Origin: Saccharum officinarum
Lineage: Eukaryota; Streptophyta; Magnoliopsida; Poales; Poaceae
NCBI GenBank assembly: GCA_020631735.1
Contig: CM036231.1
Coordinates: 7,963,831-8,027,830 of the forward strand
Direction: 5' to 3'
DNA length: 64,000 nt
Positions 46,033 to 57,851 of the stretch are shown here, one piece after another; the first letter of the stretch is position 1, and each line of letters begins with the position of its first letter. The notes beneath the pieces are model-generated. The model saw nothing but the letters and a program-made list of their open reading frames with translations. It was not told the origin of the DNA and did no database searches. The translations under genes and the position numbers were made by a program.

Positions 46033-46910
46033 TAGGGGCAGATAAAAGAAAGCTCATTTATGAGAGTCATCACCACATATGGGATGAGCCATACCTCTTC
46101 AGAGTCTGCTGAGATGGACTCTTTAGAAGATGTGTACCAGCTAAAGAAGAAATCAAGATCATTGAAAGATACCACTCATCACCATATGGAGGTCATTATG
46201 GGGCATTTCATACTCATGCAAAAATCTAGCAAAGTGGATTTTTCTAGCCAATTATGTATGAAGACATGAAGGATTTCGTCTGAAGGTGTGGAGCATGCAG
46301 AGGCACGTGAACATCAATTCAAGAGATGCCATGCCATTCACAAGCAACCTTCAGATTGAACTCTTCGATGTCTAGGGCATTGACTACATGGGACCATTTC
46401 TGAAGTCAAAGAACTACGAGTACATCTTGGTGGCAGTAGACTATGTTTCTAAATGGGTTAAAGCCATGCCATGCAGAGCTGCTGATTCCAGAAGCTTTAA
46501 GAAGATATTCGAAGAGATAATATTTCTAAGATTTGGTGTATGGAGAATGGTGATCAGTGATGGAGGATCTCACTTCATTGATAAAGGCTTTCAATAGTAT
46601 TTGTCAAAACATGGAATCCATCACAATGTCACTAATTCGTACCACCCTCAGACAAGTGGCCAGGCAGAAATATTAAACAAGCAAATCAAAAATATTCTTT
46701 AGAAGACGGTCAATGAAATGGGAACAGCATGGAAGGACAGGTTACCCGATGCTTTGTGGGCATACAGAACGGTCTACAAAACACCGATTGGAATGTCATC
46801 GTACCAACTTGTCTATGGGAAGACCTGCCACTTGCGTCAGAAGATGGAACATGGATTTGGAAGCAGCAGGAATAAAAAGAAAGATGCAACTCTCTGAGCT
46901 TGATGAATGG
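46033..46910 (+). pseudogene. pol: Ty3-gypsy integrase, multiple breaks
   Basis: Frames change several times between 45976 and 46370 across the zinc-binding HHCC part. The catalytic core is visible as IDYMGPFLKS (first Asp, 46380), VISDGGSHF (second Asp) and [17 protein letters not shown] (Glu). TAG stops lie at 46373, 46595 and 46700. After about 46790 the frame shifts again and only a Lys/Arg-rich tail (46713-47060 frame) remains. Order after RNase H confirms gypsy rather than copia. Confidence 0.8.
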
Positions 46911-47121
46911 CGAGAAAAAGCATATCACAATTCCAAGATTTATAAGGAGAGAACCAAAATATGGCACAATAAGAGGATAAAGAAGAAGGACTTCGCCCCG
47001 GGAGACAAGGTATTACTTTTTAATTCTAGAGTGAAATTATTTGGGCATGGAAAACTTTGAAGCAAATGAGAAGGACCATTCAAAGTCATAAGTACTTCAT
47101 CGCTTGCGAAGGTTAGAACTA

Positions 47122-47304
47122 CTGGTGTCTTTTCTTAAGTAATGTCCCCATTGGAACAATCATAACATAGCTTGCGAAGGTTAGAACTAAAGACCTTAGT
47201 GATATTCTCTATAGCCCTATACTCTCCGTCCTTGCTTGCTTCTCAAAGGTTTAAGCATAGGCTTAGTTTCTCACACATTCCTCCCTGTGGTAAAATACAA
47301 ATAA
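47122..47304 (+). repeat. Truncated 3' LTR of the Athila-like element
   Basis: Matches 42438-42622 of the 5' LTR (CTGGTGTCTTTTCTTAAGTA through GGTAAAATA(C/T)AAATAA). A short CTTGCGAAGGTTAGAACTA is duplicated at its left edge (47103 and 47173), suggesting a rearranged junction. The rest of the 3' LTR and any TSD are gone. Confidence 0.75.
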
Positions 47305-48498
47305 CGTTATTGGTACTGTAGGAATGAACTAGCGTAGCATTTTTGGCACCGCAACGCGAGGGCCGCGATACGTGAACCACACCACATGGTGGGTAACTAT
47401 GGTCCCAAACACGGCCTAGGCGCTTGCAGAAGGATGCGACGCTCGGCGAGATAGCGATGCTTGGACCATCTCTTCGCATGATCCTACATAGGTAGGCACT
47501 TCACTGCAAAAAAAAGACGCAACCATGTTAAGCGCCTTTAAAACAAAATTACCTACATAGATAGTTGAGAAATGAGAACACATTCACCGCAGCACGATCT
47601 TATTACTCAGGACGATACATGTAAGGAAAATTGTGTCAAGTGTCACTTGTAAGTTGTAACAGTGTGGAGTGGAAGTGTTTGACCCACGCACCCAAAAACC
47701 CGTTGTTGTTTTCATCCGGTGTGGTGGGTGTGGTGGTCCATGTGTGCGAGGCACGTGGTGTGGTGGTTCGTGTTGCATTTAATGAATCAATTTTCACAAC
47801 TAAACATTTAGACGTGGATTTCTTATCGCATTTAGCGAGTCGGTTTTCACTAGTAAACTTTTAGACATGGATTTCTTGTTGCATTTAGCGAGTCGGTTTT
47901 CACTACTAAACTTTTGGATGTGGATTTCTTGTCACTTTTAGCGAATCAGTTTTAACTACTAAACTTTTAGACGTGGATTTCTTGTCACATTTAGTGAATC
48001 GGTTTTCACTGCTAAAGTTTTTGGATCAGCCACTTTGCTTGCTAGAGTCAACAAGGAAGAAATGTGAAGCACTTCACTACCTACCCATATGGTGCTACCC
48101 ACTGGCGTTGTGATATATACTTGCATAAGCAAAGTGCCATGTGGCGTCGAGTTACATAGTGTGGCACAAGGTCATTGTTTTTATCTTGCCATGCTAGCAC
48201 CTACAGATGGATTGTTGTCTGGTATTGGTATCTTTTAGTGGCATATCTCTTTCTATCTCTACCCACAATCGCAAGACTACTAGCCCTCCTATCGCTTAGA
48301 GTTAATTTCGGGTTGTTTAGGGCTTGTACAATAGTAGATGTTTATAGGCTGTTAGGCTATTTTTTTGGCAGCGCGGAGTCTAGCACAAACCAGATCAGAC
48401 GCTTACAGAAGGATGTGATGCTCCGTGAAGCCACAACGCTTGGACTGTCTCTCACATGATCCTACAGAGGCAGGCACTTTGTTGGTACATGATGTAGG
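47305..48498. repeat. Dispersed repeat, copy B, with minisatellite
   Basis: Contains two partial copies of one unit. Landmarks CGCTTGCAGAAGGATGCGACGCTC (split as GCAGAAGGATG near 47424) and CTTGGACCATCTCTTCGCATG recur near 48390-48450. The 55-bp minisatellite lies between (47768-48030). The segment 48031-48480 matches 33151-33500. The copia element at 48499 is inserted in it, and the unit continues at 57852. Confidence 0.7.
47768..48030. repeat. 55-bp minisatellite, about 5 copies
   Basis: Units GTGGATTTCTTGTC, CATTTAGCGAGTCGG and TTTTCACTACTAAACTTTT start near 47815, 47870, 47922 and 47977, with a partial one from 47768. Same unit as 32941-33150. Confidence 0.85.
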
Positions 48499-49074
48499 TG
48501 AAAGTCCTATGTTTGGTGTTGGTAATTAGTGACAATGCCTAAGTACTAATCCTATGCCTAAGTTGTATGTAGCATATGAGGATTAGTACATTCCAAGGTT
48601 GGTGGCAAGATGGACATGGTGATCATGATGGCCACACTTGGATTTGGACGCAACCCTATGTGATCAAGGCAAAGGTATATGCTTAAGGGTTGTGTTTTAG
48701 TAACCAAGACACCTAGTGGGTGTGGTTACATTATAGGATATATAGCCGTACTATAAAGAGGGGAATGACGCAGCTATTGAACTCCTAAGTGCCTCTAGGT
48801 GTGCATTTCATAATCATATGCATTTGGATAGAACTAATAACGCCTCGAAAAATGATTGTGAAAATGCTAACACACACACATGACGAGATCACTTGGTGGT
48901 GTTAGCACGTTTGCGAAGGTGGTGGAGTTTGAGCGGTAGAGAGGGTTTGGGGTCCTCTCTCCCTCCCGCCAAGCTTGCGAGGTGGGATTCAGGCGTTTTC
49001 GAGGAGTTGAAACAACTATTTTCCACTACACCGGAAGTCGGAAAAGAAACGGAGGCGAACGGAGGTCACAGAGG

Positions 49075-49510
49075 TGACCGGACGCGGTCTTTGCATGACC
49101 AGACGTGTCCGGTCAGTGTTTAGTGTCTGCGCGTTTTTCAGTTTGATGATCGGACGCGCAGCGCGTCCGGTCATAGTCGATCGAACGCGTCCGGTCGTTC
49201 AGGGAGCTTACTGGACTCTAACCGGACGCTGGCACTGTCGCGTCCGGTCATTTTCTTCAGCGCGTCCGGTCACTGTTTCGTTGAGCGCTGCTCAGGCGAC
49301 CAGCGCGTCCGATCACTCACGGGACCAGCGCGTCCGGTCATTTCCAGCGCGTCCGGTCTGCGTGATGAGCGCGTCCGGTCATTGCTTCGCAGTTAGCCGT
49401 TGGGCGACCGGCGTGTCCGGTTGTTTGGACCAGCGCGTCCGGTCAGTACTTCACGAGTTAGCCGTTGCGCGACCGGCGTGTCCGGTCAGTGTGACCAGCG
49501 CGTCCGGTCA
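49075..49510. repeat. LTR palindromic motif array, second copia element
   Basis: About 15 half-sites of GCGTCCGGTCA or GACCGGACGC type within 436 bp, often preceded by GACCA. Same core as in the large copia element, but here the GCGTCCGGTC orientation dominates. Confidence 0.8.
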
Positions 49511-49560
49511 GCGCGATTTCAGCTGTTTAAATTTCTAACGGCTCTATTCGAAGGGGTACG

Positions 49561-49573
49561 TCTATAAATACTC
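49561..49573 (+). promoter_or_regulatory. TATA-like box in the 5' LTR
   Basis: TCTATAAATACTC, immediately downstream of the palindromic array and conserved in the 3' LTR near 56959-56971. Likely U3 core promoter. Confidence 0.55.
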
Positions 49574-50468
49574 GTTGGCCGGCTCAAGGCTATCTCTCTC
49601 GAACATTTGACATACTTGTGAGCACTTTGAGCTAAGCAACTCCCCTCCCACTCATCTCTCTTGCTTCTTTGCATATTCGAAGTGAGATTGAGTGATCCAA
49701 GTGCATTTGCATTGTGAGATAGCATCTAGTTGGCACTTGGTGGTTGATTTGCTGCGGGATTCTTGTTTCTCTTGGTGGTTGCTGCCACCTAGATGGCTTG
49801 GAGCAGCTTGGAGGCGTTGGCAAGAGTTGGTGATTGTTCTTGGCCACCTCCGGTGATTGTGAGGGGTTTGTGCCTACCTCGGCGAAGCGCCAAAGGCAAT
49901 GTTAGTAAATTGCTCGTGTCATTGTAACCTTTTACCATTTGGTAGGTTCTTGTGGCGCCTTTTGAAAGGCTCGGTGTGAGACCGATTAGCCACCGAACCA
50001 CGTGGTGAAGAGGGACACAACGGGGACTAGCGTGCCGGCAAGCACGTGAACCTCGGGATAAATCTTCGTGTCATCACTTTCATATTATGATTGATTGATC
50101 CCGGTGTTCGGTTATCTTGGTATTCATTGTTGATCATATTGGTTGGTTCAATACTTCGCCCCTCGGTGAAACCCTCCTAACTCAACTCCGCATTACTTTC
50201 TTAGTTGTCTTTGCTAGCTAGTTAGCTTTGCTAGAGTAGCTCTTTTGTGTAGCTTGCTAGTTGTAGTTGTAGTTACCTTCTTGGTTTGACTTGTGCGGTT
50301 GAGTGCAACTACTAGAATTGTGTTTTGGATAGTTGGCTTGCAAACACCCCGTAGGCTAAGCAAAACTCGCATCTCGCTATTTGTTATATTGATAAACTTG
50401 TTTATCTTGTCTTTGTAGAAATTTTTAAAAGGCTATTCACCCCCCTCTAGCCATCAAGACCTTTCAAG

Positions 50469-50481
50469 TGGTATCGGAGCC
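50469..50481 (+). other. Primer binding site, initiator tRNA-Met type
   Basis: TGGTATCGGAGCC starts two bases after the LTR end. It is identical to the site of the other copia element. Confidence 0.88.
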
Positions 50482-50520
50482 GTGGTCACCGTTTGTAAGG
50501 ATTAACAACCTCGGTGTAAG

Positions 50521-52701
50521 ATGGCTCAAGTTGTGTTCAACCATGTCGGGGGCAAGCCTCCATTCTTTGATGGTGTCACATCTTTTGATCATTGGAAAAG
50601 AAAGATGAAACAATATCTTGGCTCTATTCATGAGAACGTTTAGAAGGTGACACACCATGATTATGCTATCATTAATCCCGACAACCTCACCAACAATGAT
50701 CACATCAACAACCAATGCAACACTATGGCTCTCAATACTCTCTACAATGGGATTGATGCAAAGGTCTTTGAGCAAATCAAGGATCTTGAGATGGCAAGTG
50801 AAGTGTGGACAAGGTTAGAGGAAACATATGAGGGCACTTCAACGGTAAAGAGTGCCAAGCTCTATATGCTCAAGGATAAGTTTGCAAGCTTCAAGATGAA
50901 GGATGATGAGTCCATACCGGAGATGTTCTATAGGCTACAAGTTATTGTCAATGATCTCAAGAGCCTAGGAGAAGATGTCAAGGACAAGGACTTCTCACAT
51001 AAGTTCTTGATGAACTTACCTAAGAAGTTTGCTATCTTGAGGAAGATGATCCAAAGAGAGGGTTTGGACAAGGTGACTCCAAACCAAGTGCTTAAAGATG
51101 TCATGACCGATGCTCAATATGATGATGATGAAGATGAAGATGAGAAGAAGGAGGTCAAGGTCAAGCAAGAGAAGCCCATTGCATTCAAGGCTTCATCCTC
51201 TAAGGGCAAGAGCAAGGTGGAGAGCGATGATGATGGTCCATTCGATGATGAGACCATGGCCCTCCTAGTGCACAAGATGGGGAGGTTCATGAAGAAGAAA
51301 GGATATGGTGCAAGAAAGAGAAGAGACTTCATGAAGGCAAAGGAGGTGCTTTGCTACAATTGCAATAGCCCCGATCATATAGTGGCAAAGTGCCCCTATG
51401 AAGATAAAAGATATCATGATGGAGAGTTGAAGTTGAAGAAGAATAAGAAGGAGAAGAAAGAGAAGAAGAGCTTCACATTCAACAAGAAGAAGAAGGGTGG
51501 TGGTTATGTGGTCACTTGGGATAGTGACAACTCGGATAGTGATGATGATGCAAGCTCTAGTGATGATGAAAGGACCACTCGGCGAGCCATTGCAAACATC
51601 GCCCTCTCCAACAAGCCATTCATCTTCGACACTACATCGACATGCCTTATGGCCAAGCCTACCAAGGTAAAATATAATGATAGTAATGATGATTCTTGTG
51701 CTAGTGATGGTTGTAGGAGTGATGATGAGGAGGATGAGGACTACTCCAAGGATGATCTATTGGGCATAATAGATCAAATGAGCAAGGGCTACAAGAGGAC
51801 CACCAAGAAATACAAAATCTTGGAACAAGAGCTTATTACCAAGAGCAATGAAAATAATGCCTTGATGGAGGAGCTTGTTGCTCTCAAAAAGAGTAAGGAG
51901 TGCAAAGGAATTGAACAAGAGCTCAAAGCTCTTAGGAAATCCTTTGATGAGCTAGAGGCCTCTCATGAGTATCTAAAGGAAGACCACGAGGACCTTGAAG
52001 TTGCTCACTCTAGGCTTAAGGAAGCCCACTCCACTCTACTTGAGCTCATTAAGGAAAAGGACCTCAAGTTGGAGAAGTTCATGAAGGAAGCTAAGGAGGA
52101 GCAAGTGATTGTCACTTGTGACATTGGACTAACATGTGATATTATTGATGATTCTTTATTTGTTGGTCCTACTAATGCTTCATGTAGCTCATCATCATCC
52201 ACCACAACCAACTCTACCTCTACTACTAGTGATTCATCACTTGTGATTGAGAATGAGACTCTCAAGAGAGAGGTGGATGATCTCACCCGCGCATTAGGCA
52301 ATGCCTATGGCGGGGATGCCCGCTTGCTAAAATGCTTGGGTAGCCAAAAGTTCTCTCTTAATAAAGAGGGTTTGGGCTATACTCCCAAGAAGGGCAAGGC
52401 GACCTTTGCTACTTCAAAGCCTCGCTTTGTGAAGGGCAATGGTCGTTATTGCAATAGATGCAAGCAAGTTGGGTATCTAGAAATTAATTGCAACAAAATG
52501 AACAAGAACAAGAAAAATACTAATGTACCTTACATTCCTTTTGATTCTTGTTATGTGCTTACCAAGGGTGAGAAGGGTGTGCATGCTAAGTTTGTTGGTA
52601 CACCAATTGTGGGTCCAAAGAAGAAGGCCATTTGGGTACCAAAGAGCTTAATGACTAACCTCCAAGGACCCAAGCAAGTATGGGTACCTAAGAAACATTA
52701 A
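50521..52701 (+). pseudogene. gag: Copia gag, one TAG stop
   Basis: ATG at 50521 (MAQVVFNHVGGKPPFFDG) begins the protein. TAG at 50641-50643 interrupts it after 40 codons, where related proteins have Trp; from 50647 to the TAA at 52699 the frame is open for 684 codons. The capsid part has MFYRLQVIVNDLKSLG and FLMNLPKKF. The first zinc knuckle CYNCNSPDHIVAKC is intact; the second, CNRCKQVGYLEINC, has Tyr where the metal-binding His should be. Between them is a Glu/Lys/Leu coiled-coil-like stretch with acidic runs. The end (KQVWVPKKH) is the usual gag terminus before the protease. Only the one stop separates it from full length. Confidence 0.88.
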
Positions 52702-52713
52702 TTTGTTTTGTAG

Positions 52714-55700
52714 GTAAATTACAAGGCCGGAGGAAGGCATTGGGTGCTTGATAGTGGGTGCTCTCAATATATGACCGGTGATTCAAGAATGTTCAACTCT
52801 CTCAAATCAAATGATAGTGGCATTGATAGCATCACATTTGGTGACAATAGCAAGGGTGATGTAAAGGCTCTTGGAAGGATTGCAATCTCAAATGATCATA
52901 GCATTTTCAATGTGCTCTTAGTTGAAAAGTTAAACTTCAATCTTCTCTCGGTTGCTCAATTGTGTGATCTTGGTTTCAAGTGCATATTTAGTGTTGATGA
53001 TGTGGAGATAGTTAGTGTTGATGGCTCTAACTTGATCTTCAAAGGCTTTAGATTTGAGAATCTATACTTGGTTGATTTCAATGCTAGTGACACTCAACTC
53101 TCAACATGCTTGCTCACCAAATCAAGTATGGGTTGGTTATGGCATAGAAGACTTGGTCATGTTGGCATGAAACAATTGAACAAGTTAGTGAAGCATGACT
53201 TAGTTAGAGGCTTGAAGGATGTCACATTTGAGAAAGATAAGCTATGTAGTGCATGTCAAGCCAGAAAGCAAGTAGGCAACACTCATCCATTGAAAAGCAT
53301 TATGAGTACTTCCAAGGCATTTGAGTTGTTGCACATAGATCTATTTGGGCCAACTACATACACAAGCATTGGTGGCAATAAGTATGGCTTTGTGATTATG
53401 GATGATTTCACTAGATATACATGGGTATTCTTTCTTGGGGATAAAAGTGATGTATTTGACATATTCAAGAAGTTCATTAAGAGAGTACAAAATGAGTTTG
53501 AAACCACAATCAAGAAAGTGAGAAGTGACAATGGAAGTGAGTTTAGAAACACAAGAGTTGATGAGCTATGTGAAGAGCTTGGAATCAAACATCAATTCTC
53601 GACCAAGTATACACCTCAATCAAATGGACTAGTTGAGAGGAAGAATAGAACCTTAATTGATATGGCAAGATCAATGTTGAATGAGTATAATGTGAGTCAT
53701 TCATTTTGGGCCGAATCAATCAACACGGCTTGCTTCTATAGCAACCGCCTCTATTGCCACAAGTTTCTAGAGAAGACACCATATGAGATCTTAAATGAAA
53801 GAAAGCCTAACATTGCATACTTTCGAGTATTTGGTTGCAAATGCTATATCTTGAAGAAAGGCACTAGATTGAGTAAGTTTGAAAAGAAATGTGATGAAGG
53901 CTTTCTACTTGGTTACTCAACTACTAGCAAAGCTTATAGAGTTTGGAATTTGGCTAGTGGTTTACTTGAGGAAGTTCATGATGTTGAGTTTGATGAAACA
54001 AATGGCTCTCAAAATGAAGAAGATAACTTGGATGATGTGAGAGGAACTCAATTGACCAATGCTATGAAAGAAATGGATATTGGTGATATTAGGCCAAAGC
54101 AAGTGATTGATGTGGATGATAACAAAGATCAAGTGCTCCAAAGTCCAATTTCACAAGCTAGTGGTTCTCTAATGCAAAATCAAGCTAGTACATCATCTCA
54201 AGTGCAACAAGATCAACCAGTGGCTAATTCATCATCTCCAACTTATGATCAACATCAACATCCAAGCAATCAAGTCCAAGTGCTTCAACCAACTAACATT
54301 GCAAGAGACCATCCATTGGATTCCATCATTGGTGACATACAAAGGGGAGTTCAAACTAGATCAAGATTAGCATCATTTTATGCTCACTCTTCTTTTGTGT
54401 CAATAGAAGAACCCAAGGACATTGATAAAGCATTGAAAGATCCAGATTGGGTAAATGCAATGCATGAAGAGCTCAACAACTTCAAGAGAAATGAAGTATG
54501 GGAACTAGTTGAGAGGCCTAAGGATCACAATGTCATTGGAACAATATGGGTCTTTCGCAACAAGCAAGATCAAGATGGGATAGTAGTAAGGAACAAAGCA
54601 AGACTAGTGGCTCAAGGTTACACACAAATAGAGGGTCTTGACTTTGGTGAAACTTATGCCCCGGTTGCAAGATTGGAAGCAATTAGGATCTTACTTGCCT
54701 ATGCTTGTGCACACAATATCAAGCTATATCAAATGGATGTGAAGAGTGCATTTCTCAATGGGTACATTCAAGAGGAGATGTATATGGAGCAACCTCCCGG
54801 TTTTGAAGATGATAAGAAACCCAATCATGTATACAAGTTAAGGAAGGCTTTGTATGGGTTGAAGCAAGCACCTAGAGCATGGTATGAAAGATTGAGAGAC
54901 TTCTTGCTATCCAAAGGATTTGTCATGGGCAAAGTGAATACAACACTATTCACCAAGAAGATTGGGAAAGACTTGTTTGTGTTGCAAATATATGTTGATG
55001 ATATCATATTCGGTTCAACCAATCAAGATTATTGTGATGAGTTTGGGAAAATAATGGCAAAGGAATTTGAAATATCAATGATTGGTGAACTTAGTTTCTT
55101 TCTTGGACTTCAAATCAAACAAATGAAAGAAGGTACATTTGTGAGCCAAACTAAGTACATCAAAGATATGCTCAAGAAGTTTGGCATGGAAGATGCAAAG
55201 AGTATTACAACCCCAATGGGCACTAGTGGAAGTTTAGATAGTGACAAGAGTGGCAACATGGTGGATCAAAAGCTATATAGATCAATGATTGGTAGCCTAC
55301 TCTATATGACGGCATCAAGGCCCGATGTGATGTTTAGTGTATGCATGTGTGCAAGATTTCAAGCCTCACCAAGAGAAAGTCATTTGAAGGCAACAAAAAG
55401 AATATTAAGGTACTTAAAGCATACACAAGATTCCGACTATGCCGGTGACAAAGTGGAGAGAAAGAGCACTTCCGGGACTTGTCAATTGTTGGGAAGATCA
55501 CTTGTCTCATGGTCATCTAAGAAGCAAAATAGTATTTCACTATCTACCGCTGAAGCCGAATACATCGCCGCGGGTAGTTGTTGTGCACAAATCTTGTGGA
55601 TGAAGGCTACATTGAAAGATTTTGGAATCAACTTCAAGAATGTGCCATTGCTATGTGACAATGAAAGTGCCGTGAAGCTAACCAACAATCCGGTTCAACA

Positions 55701-55890
55701 TCAAAGAACAAAGCATATTGATATTCGCCATCACTTTATTAGAGATCATCAACAAAAGGGTGACATTGCTATTGAGAGTGTGGGCACCGAAGATCAATTA
55801 GCCGATCTATTCACCAAGCCACTTGATGAGAAGAGATTTCACAAGCTAAAGAATAAGTTGAACATACTTGACTTCTCCATCATGAGTTGA
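52714..55890 (+). CDS. pol: Copia pol polyprotein: protease, integrase, RT, RNase H
   Basis: Follows gag in the same frame after TAA (52699) and TAG (52711), then is open to 55890. Protease [12 protein letters not shown] near residue 15; integrase HRRLGHVG and CSACQ (HHCC), [18 protein letters not shown] and [10 protein letters not shown] (D,D,E); a Ser/Gln-rich linker; RT with [32 protein letters not shown] and YVDDIIFG; RNase H with [15 protein letters not shown] and [17 protein letters not shown]. Against the other copia element about 18 residues are missing just before DSDYAG (near 55430), an in-frame deletion that removes the start of RNase H. All protease, integrase and RT active-site residues are present. 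It depends on readthrough, splicing or internal expression past the two stops. Confidence 0.85.
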   Translation, partial: VNYKAGGRHWVLDSGCSQYMTGDSRMFNSLKSNDSGIDSITFGDNSKGDVKALGRIAISNDHSIFNVLLVEKLNFNLLSVAQLCDLGFKCIFSVDDVEIVSVDGSNLIFKGFRFENLYLVDFNASDTQLSTCLLTKSSMGWLWHRRLGHVGMKQLNKLVKHDLVRGLKDVTFEKDKLCSACQARKQVGNTHPLKSIMSTSKAFELLHIDLFGPTTYTSIGGNKYGFVIMDDFTRYTWVFFLGDKSDVFDIFKKFIKRVQNEFETTIKKVRSDNGSEFRNTRVDELCEELGIKHQFSTKYTPQSNGLVERKNRTLIDMARSMLNEYNVSHSFWAESINTACFYSNRLYCHKFLEKTPYEILNERKPNIAYFRVFGCKCYILKKGTRLSKFEKKCDEGFLLGYSTTSKAYRVWNLASGLLEEVHDVEFDETNGSQNEEDNLDDVRGTQLTNAMKEMDIGDIRPKQVIDVDDNKDQVLQSPISQASGSLMQNQASTSSQVQQDQPVANSSSPTYDQHQHPSNQVQVLQPTNIARDHPLDSIIGDIQRGVQTRSRLASFYAHSSFVSIEEPKDIDKALKDPDWVNAMHEELNNFKRNEVWELVERPKDHNVIGTIWVFRNKQDQDGIVVRNKARLVAQGYTQIEGLDFGETYAPVARLEAIRILLAYACAHNIKLYQMDVKSAFLNGYIQEEMYMEQPPGFEDDKKPNHVYKLRKALYGLKQAPRAWYERLRDFLLSKGFVMGKVNTTLFTKKIGKDLFVLQIYVDDIIFGSTNQDYCDEFGKIMAKEFEISMIGELSFFLGLQIKQMKEGTFVSQTKYIKDMLKKFGMEDAKSITTPMGTSGSLDSDKSGNMVDQKLYRSMIGSLLYMTASRPDVMFSVCMCARFQASPRESHLKATKRILRYLKHTQDSDYAGDKVERKSTSGTCQLLGRSLVSWSSKKQNSISLSTAEAEYIAAGSCCAQILWMKATLKDFGINFKNVPLLCDNESAVKLTNNPVQHQRTKHIDIRHHFIRDHQQKGDIAIESVGTEDQLADLFTKPLDEKRFHKLKNKLNILDFSIMS

Positions 55891-56293
55891 TGCACCCCAT
55901 ATATGACATGCCTCTCCTTCGAGCCCTAAGGTACAATTGGTTGACATGTCATACATTCTTTGCTAAGGACTTGTTTAGTGCATCTAGTCATAATTTACAT
56001 GTTCTAGGTTCATTCATGAAAATCAAATGAATTTGAAGTTTATATGGTGCCACTATTGTTTTCATGACTTGTATGATCTAGTGGTAGCATATAACTTGTT
56101 TAAGTAGCTTGTGATCCTAAGTGTTTAATATAGAAAACTTGTCTAAATATTTGCTTCAACATGGTGCATGATAACCCTTCTAGTGAGGTGTGAAGAAGCT
56201 TGCCCTTGGATCAAACCGAAACATTTTATTTGTGCAAGCAATTTAGGTTGAATCACAAACTTGATCCTCACCCCATAATTTAACATGATAGGC
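55891..56293 (+). other. 3' untranslated part of the second copia element
   Basis: AT-rich, no frame. It joins directly to position 422 of the LTR at about 56291-56294 without a recognisable purine tract, marking the deletion. Confidence 0.65.
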
Positions 56294-57846
56294 GGTGGAG
56301 TTTGAGCGGTAGAGAGGGTTTGGGGTCCTCTCTCCCTCCCGCCAAGCTTGCGAGGCGGGATTCAGGCGTTTTCGAGGAGTTGAAACGACTATTTTCCACT
56401 ACGCCGAAAGTCGGAAAAGAAACGGAGGCGAACGGAGGTCACAGAGGTGACCGGACGCTGAACCGGACGCTGAACCGGACGCGGTCTTTGCATGACTAGA
56501 CACGTCCGGTCAGTGTTTAGTGTCTGCGCGTTTTTCAGTTTGATGATCAGACGTGCAGTGCGTCCGGTCATAGTCGATTGGACGCGTTCGGTCGTTCAGG
56601 GAGCTTACTGGACTCTAACCGGACGTTGGCACTGTCACGTTCGATCATTTTCTTCAGCGCGTTCGGTCACTGTTTCGTTGAGCGCTGCTCAGGCGACCAG
56701 CGCGTCTGGTCACTCACGGGACCAGCGCGTTCGGTCATTTCCAGCACGTCCGGTCTGCGTGATGAGCGCGTCCGGTCATTGCTTCGCAGTTAGCCGTTGG
56801 GCGACCGATGCGTCCGGTCGTTTGGACCAGCGCGTCCGGTCAGTACTTCACGAGTTAGCCGTTGCACGACCGGCGTGTCCGGTCAGTGTGACCAGCGCGT
56901 CCGGTCAGCGCGATTTCAGCTGTTTAAGTTTCTAACGGCTCTATTCGAAGGGGTACATCTATAAATACTCGTTGGCCGGCTCAAGGCTCTCCCTCTCGAA
57001 CATTTGACATACTTGTGAGCACTTTGAGCTAAGCAACTCCCCTCCCACTCATCTCTCTTGCTTCTTTGCATATTCGAAGTGAGATTGAGTGATCCAAGTG
57101 CATTTGCATTGTGAGATAGTATCTAGTTGGCACTTGGTGGTTGATTTGCTGCGGGATTCTTGTTTCTCTTGGTGGTTGCCGCCACCTAGACGGCTTGGAG
57201 CAGCTTGGAGGCATTGGCAAGAGTTGGTGATTGTTCTTGGCCACCTCCGGTGATTGTGAGGGGTTTGTGCCTACCTCGGCGAAGCGCCAAAGGCAACGTT
57301 AGTAAATTGCTCGTGTCATTGCAACCTTTTGCCATTTGGTAGGTTCTTGTGGCACCTTTTGAGAGGCTCGGTGTGAGACCGATTAGCCACCGAACCACGT
57401 GGTGAAGAGGGACACAACGGGGACTAGCGTGCCGGCAAGCACGCGAACCTCAGGATAAATCTTCGTGTCATCATTTTCATATTGTGATTGATTGATCCCG
57501 GTGTTCGGTTATCTTGGTATTCATTGTTGATCATGTTGGTTGGTTCAATACTTCGCCCCTCGGTGAAACTCTCCTAACTGAACTCCGCATTACTTTCTTA
57601 GTTGTCTTTGCTAGAGTAGCTCTTTTGTGTAGCTTGCTAGTTGTAGTTGTAGTTACCTTCTCGGTTTGACTTGTTTGGTTGAGTGCAACTACTAGAATTG
57701 TGTTTTGGATAGTTGGCTTGCAAACACCCCGTAGGCTAAGCAAAACTCGCATCTCGCTATTTGTTATATTGATAAACTTGTTTAGCTTGTCTTTGTAGAA
57801 ATTTTTAAAAGGCTATTCACCCCCCTCTAGCCATCAAGACCTTTCA
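56294..57846 (+). repeat. 3' LTR of the second copia element, first 422 bp deleted
   Basis: Matches 48921-50466, including the motif array (56448-56915), the TATA-like box and the CAAGACCTTTCA end. An extra GGACGCTGAACC repeat near 56452-56478 expands the array. Differences from the 5' LTR are largely C/T and G/A, many at CG or CHG positions of the motif. Confidence 0.88.
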
Positions 57847-57851
57847 GTAGG

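Larger units (their letters stand above)
41472..47304 (+). mobile_element. Athila-like Ty3-gypsy retrotransposon, 3' LTR truncated
   Basis: 5' LTR, tRNA-Asp type primer site, gag, protease, RT-RNase H and integrase in the gypsy order (integrase last), then only about 183 bp of 3' LTR. Coding regions carry TAG stops at 43158, 43515, 45216, 46373, 46595 and 46700 and at least three frameshifts. The element meets the minisatellite-bearing dispersed repeat at about 47305. Confidence 0.85.
48499..50466 (+). repeat. 5' LTR of the second copia element, 1968 bp
   Basis: Starts TGAAAGTCCTATG and ends CAAGACCTTTCA. About 48921-50466 matches 56294-57846. A TATA-like TCTATAAATACTC lies at about 49561-49573 after the motif array. 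The 154-codon frame at 49074-49538 is produced by the motif array and is not a gene. Confidence 0.9.
48499..57846 (+). mobile_element. Ty1-copia retrotransposon, Sirevirus-like, 3' LTR 5' end deleted
   Basis: Flanked by the 5-bp duplication GTAGG (48494-48498 and 57847-57851). The 5' LTR is 48499-50466; the 3' LTR is represented only by 56294-57846. The tRNA-Met primer site, gag and a 1048-codon open pol frame lie between. No extra ORF follows pol, unlike the larger copia element. The LTRs share the CG-rich palindromic motif with that element although their other sequence differs. The deletion of the purine tract and LTR start would block replication. Confidence 0.92.

Noticed and set aside
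49074..49538. 154-codon frame in the copia 5' LTR (and 147 codons at 56492-56935)
   Set aside because: Translation of the repeated GCGTCCGGTC motif (VRS/ASG repeats), not a protein family.
51114..51332. Short antisense frames over gag and pol (several minus-strand frames of 60-100 codons)
   Set aside because: They are shadows of the true coding frames, with Ser/Leu-rich antisense composition.
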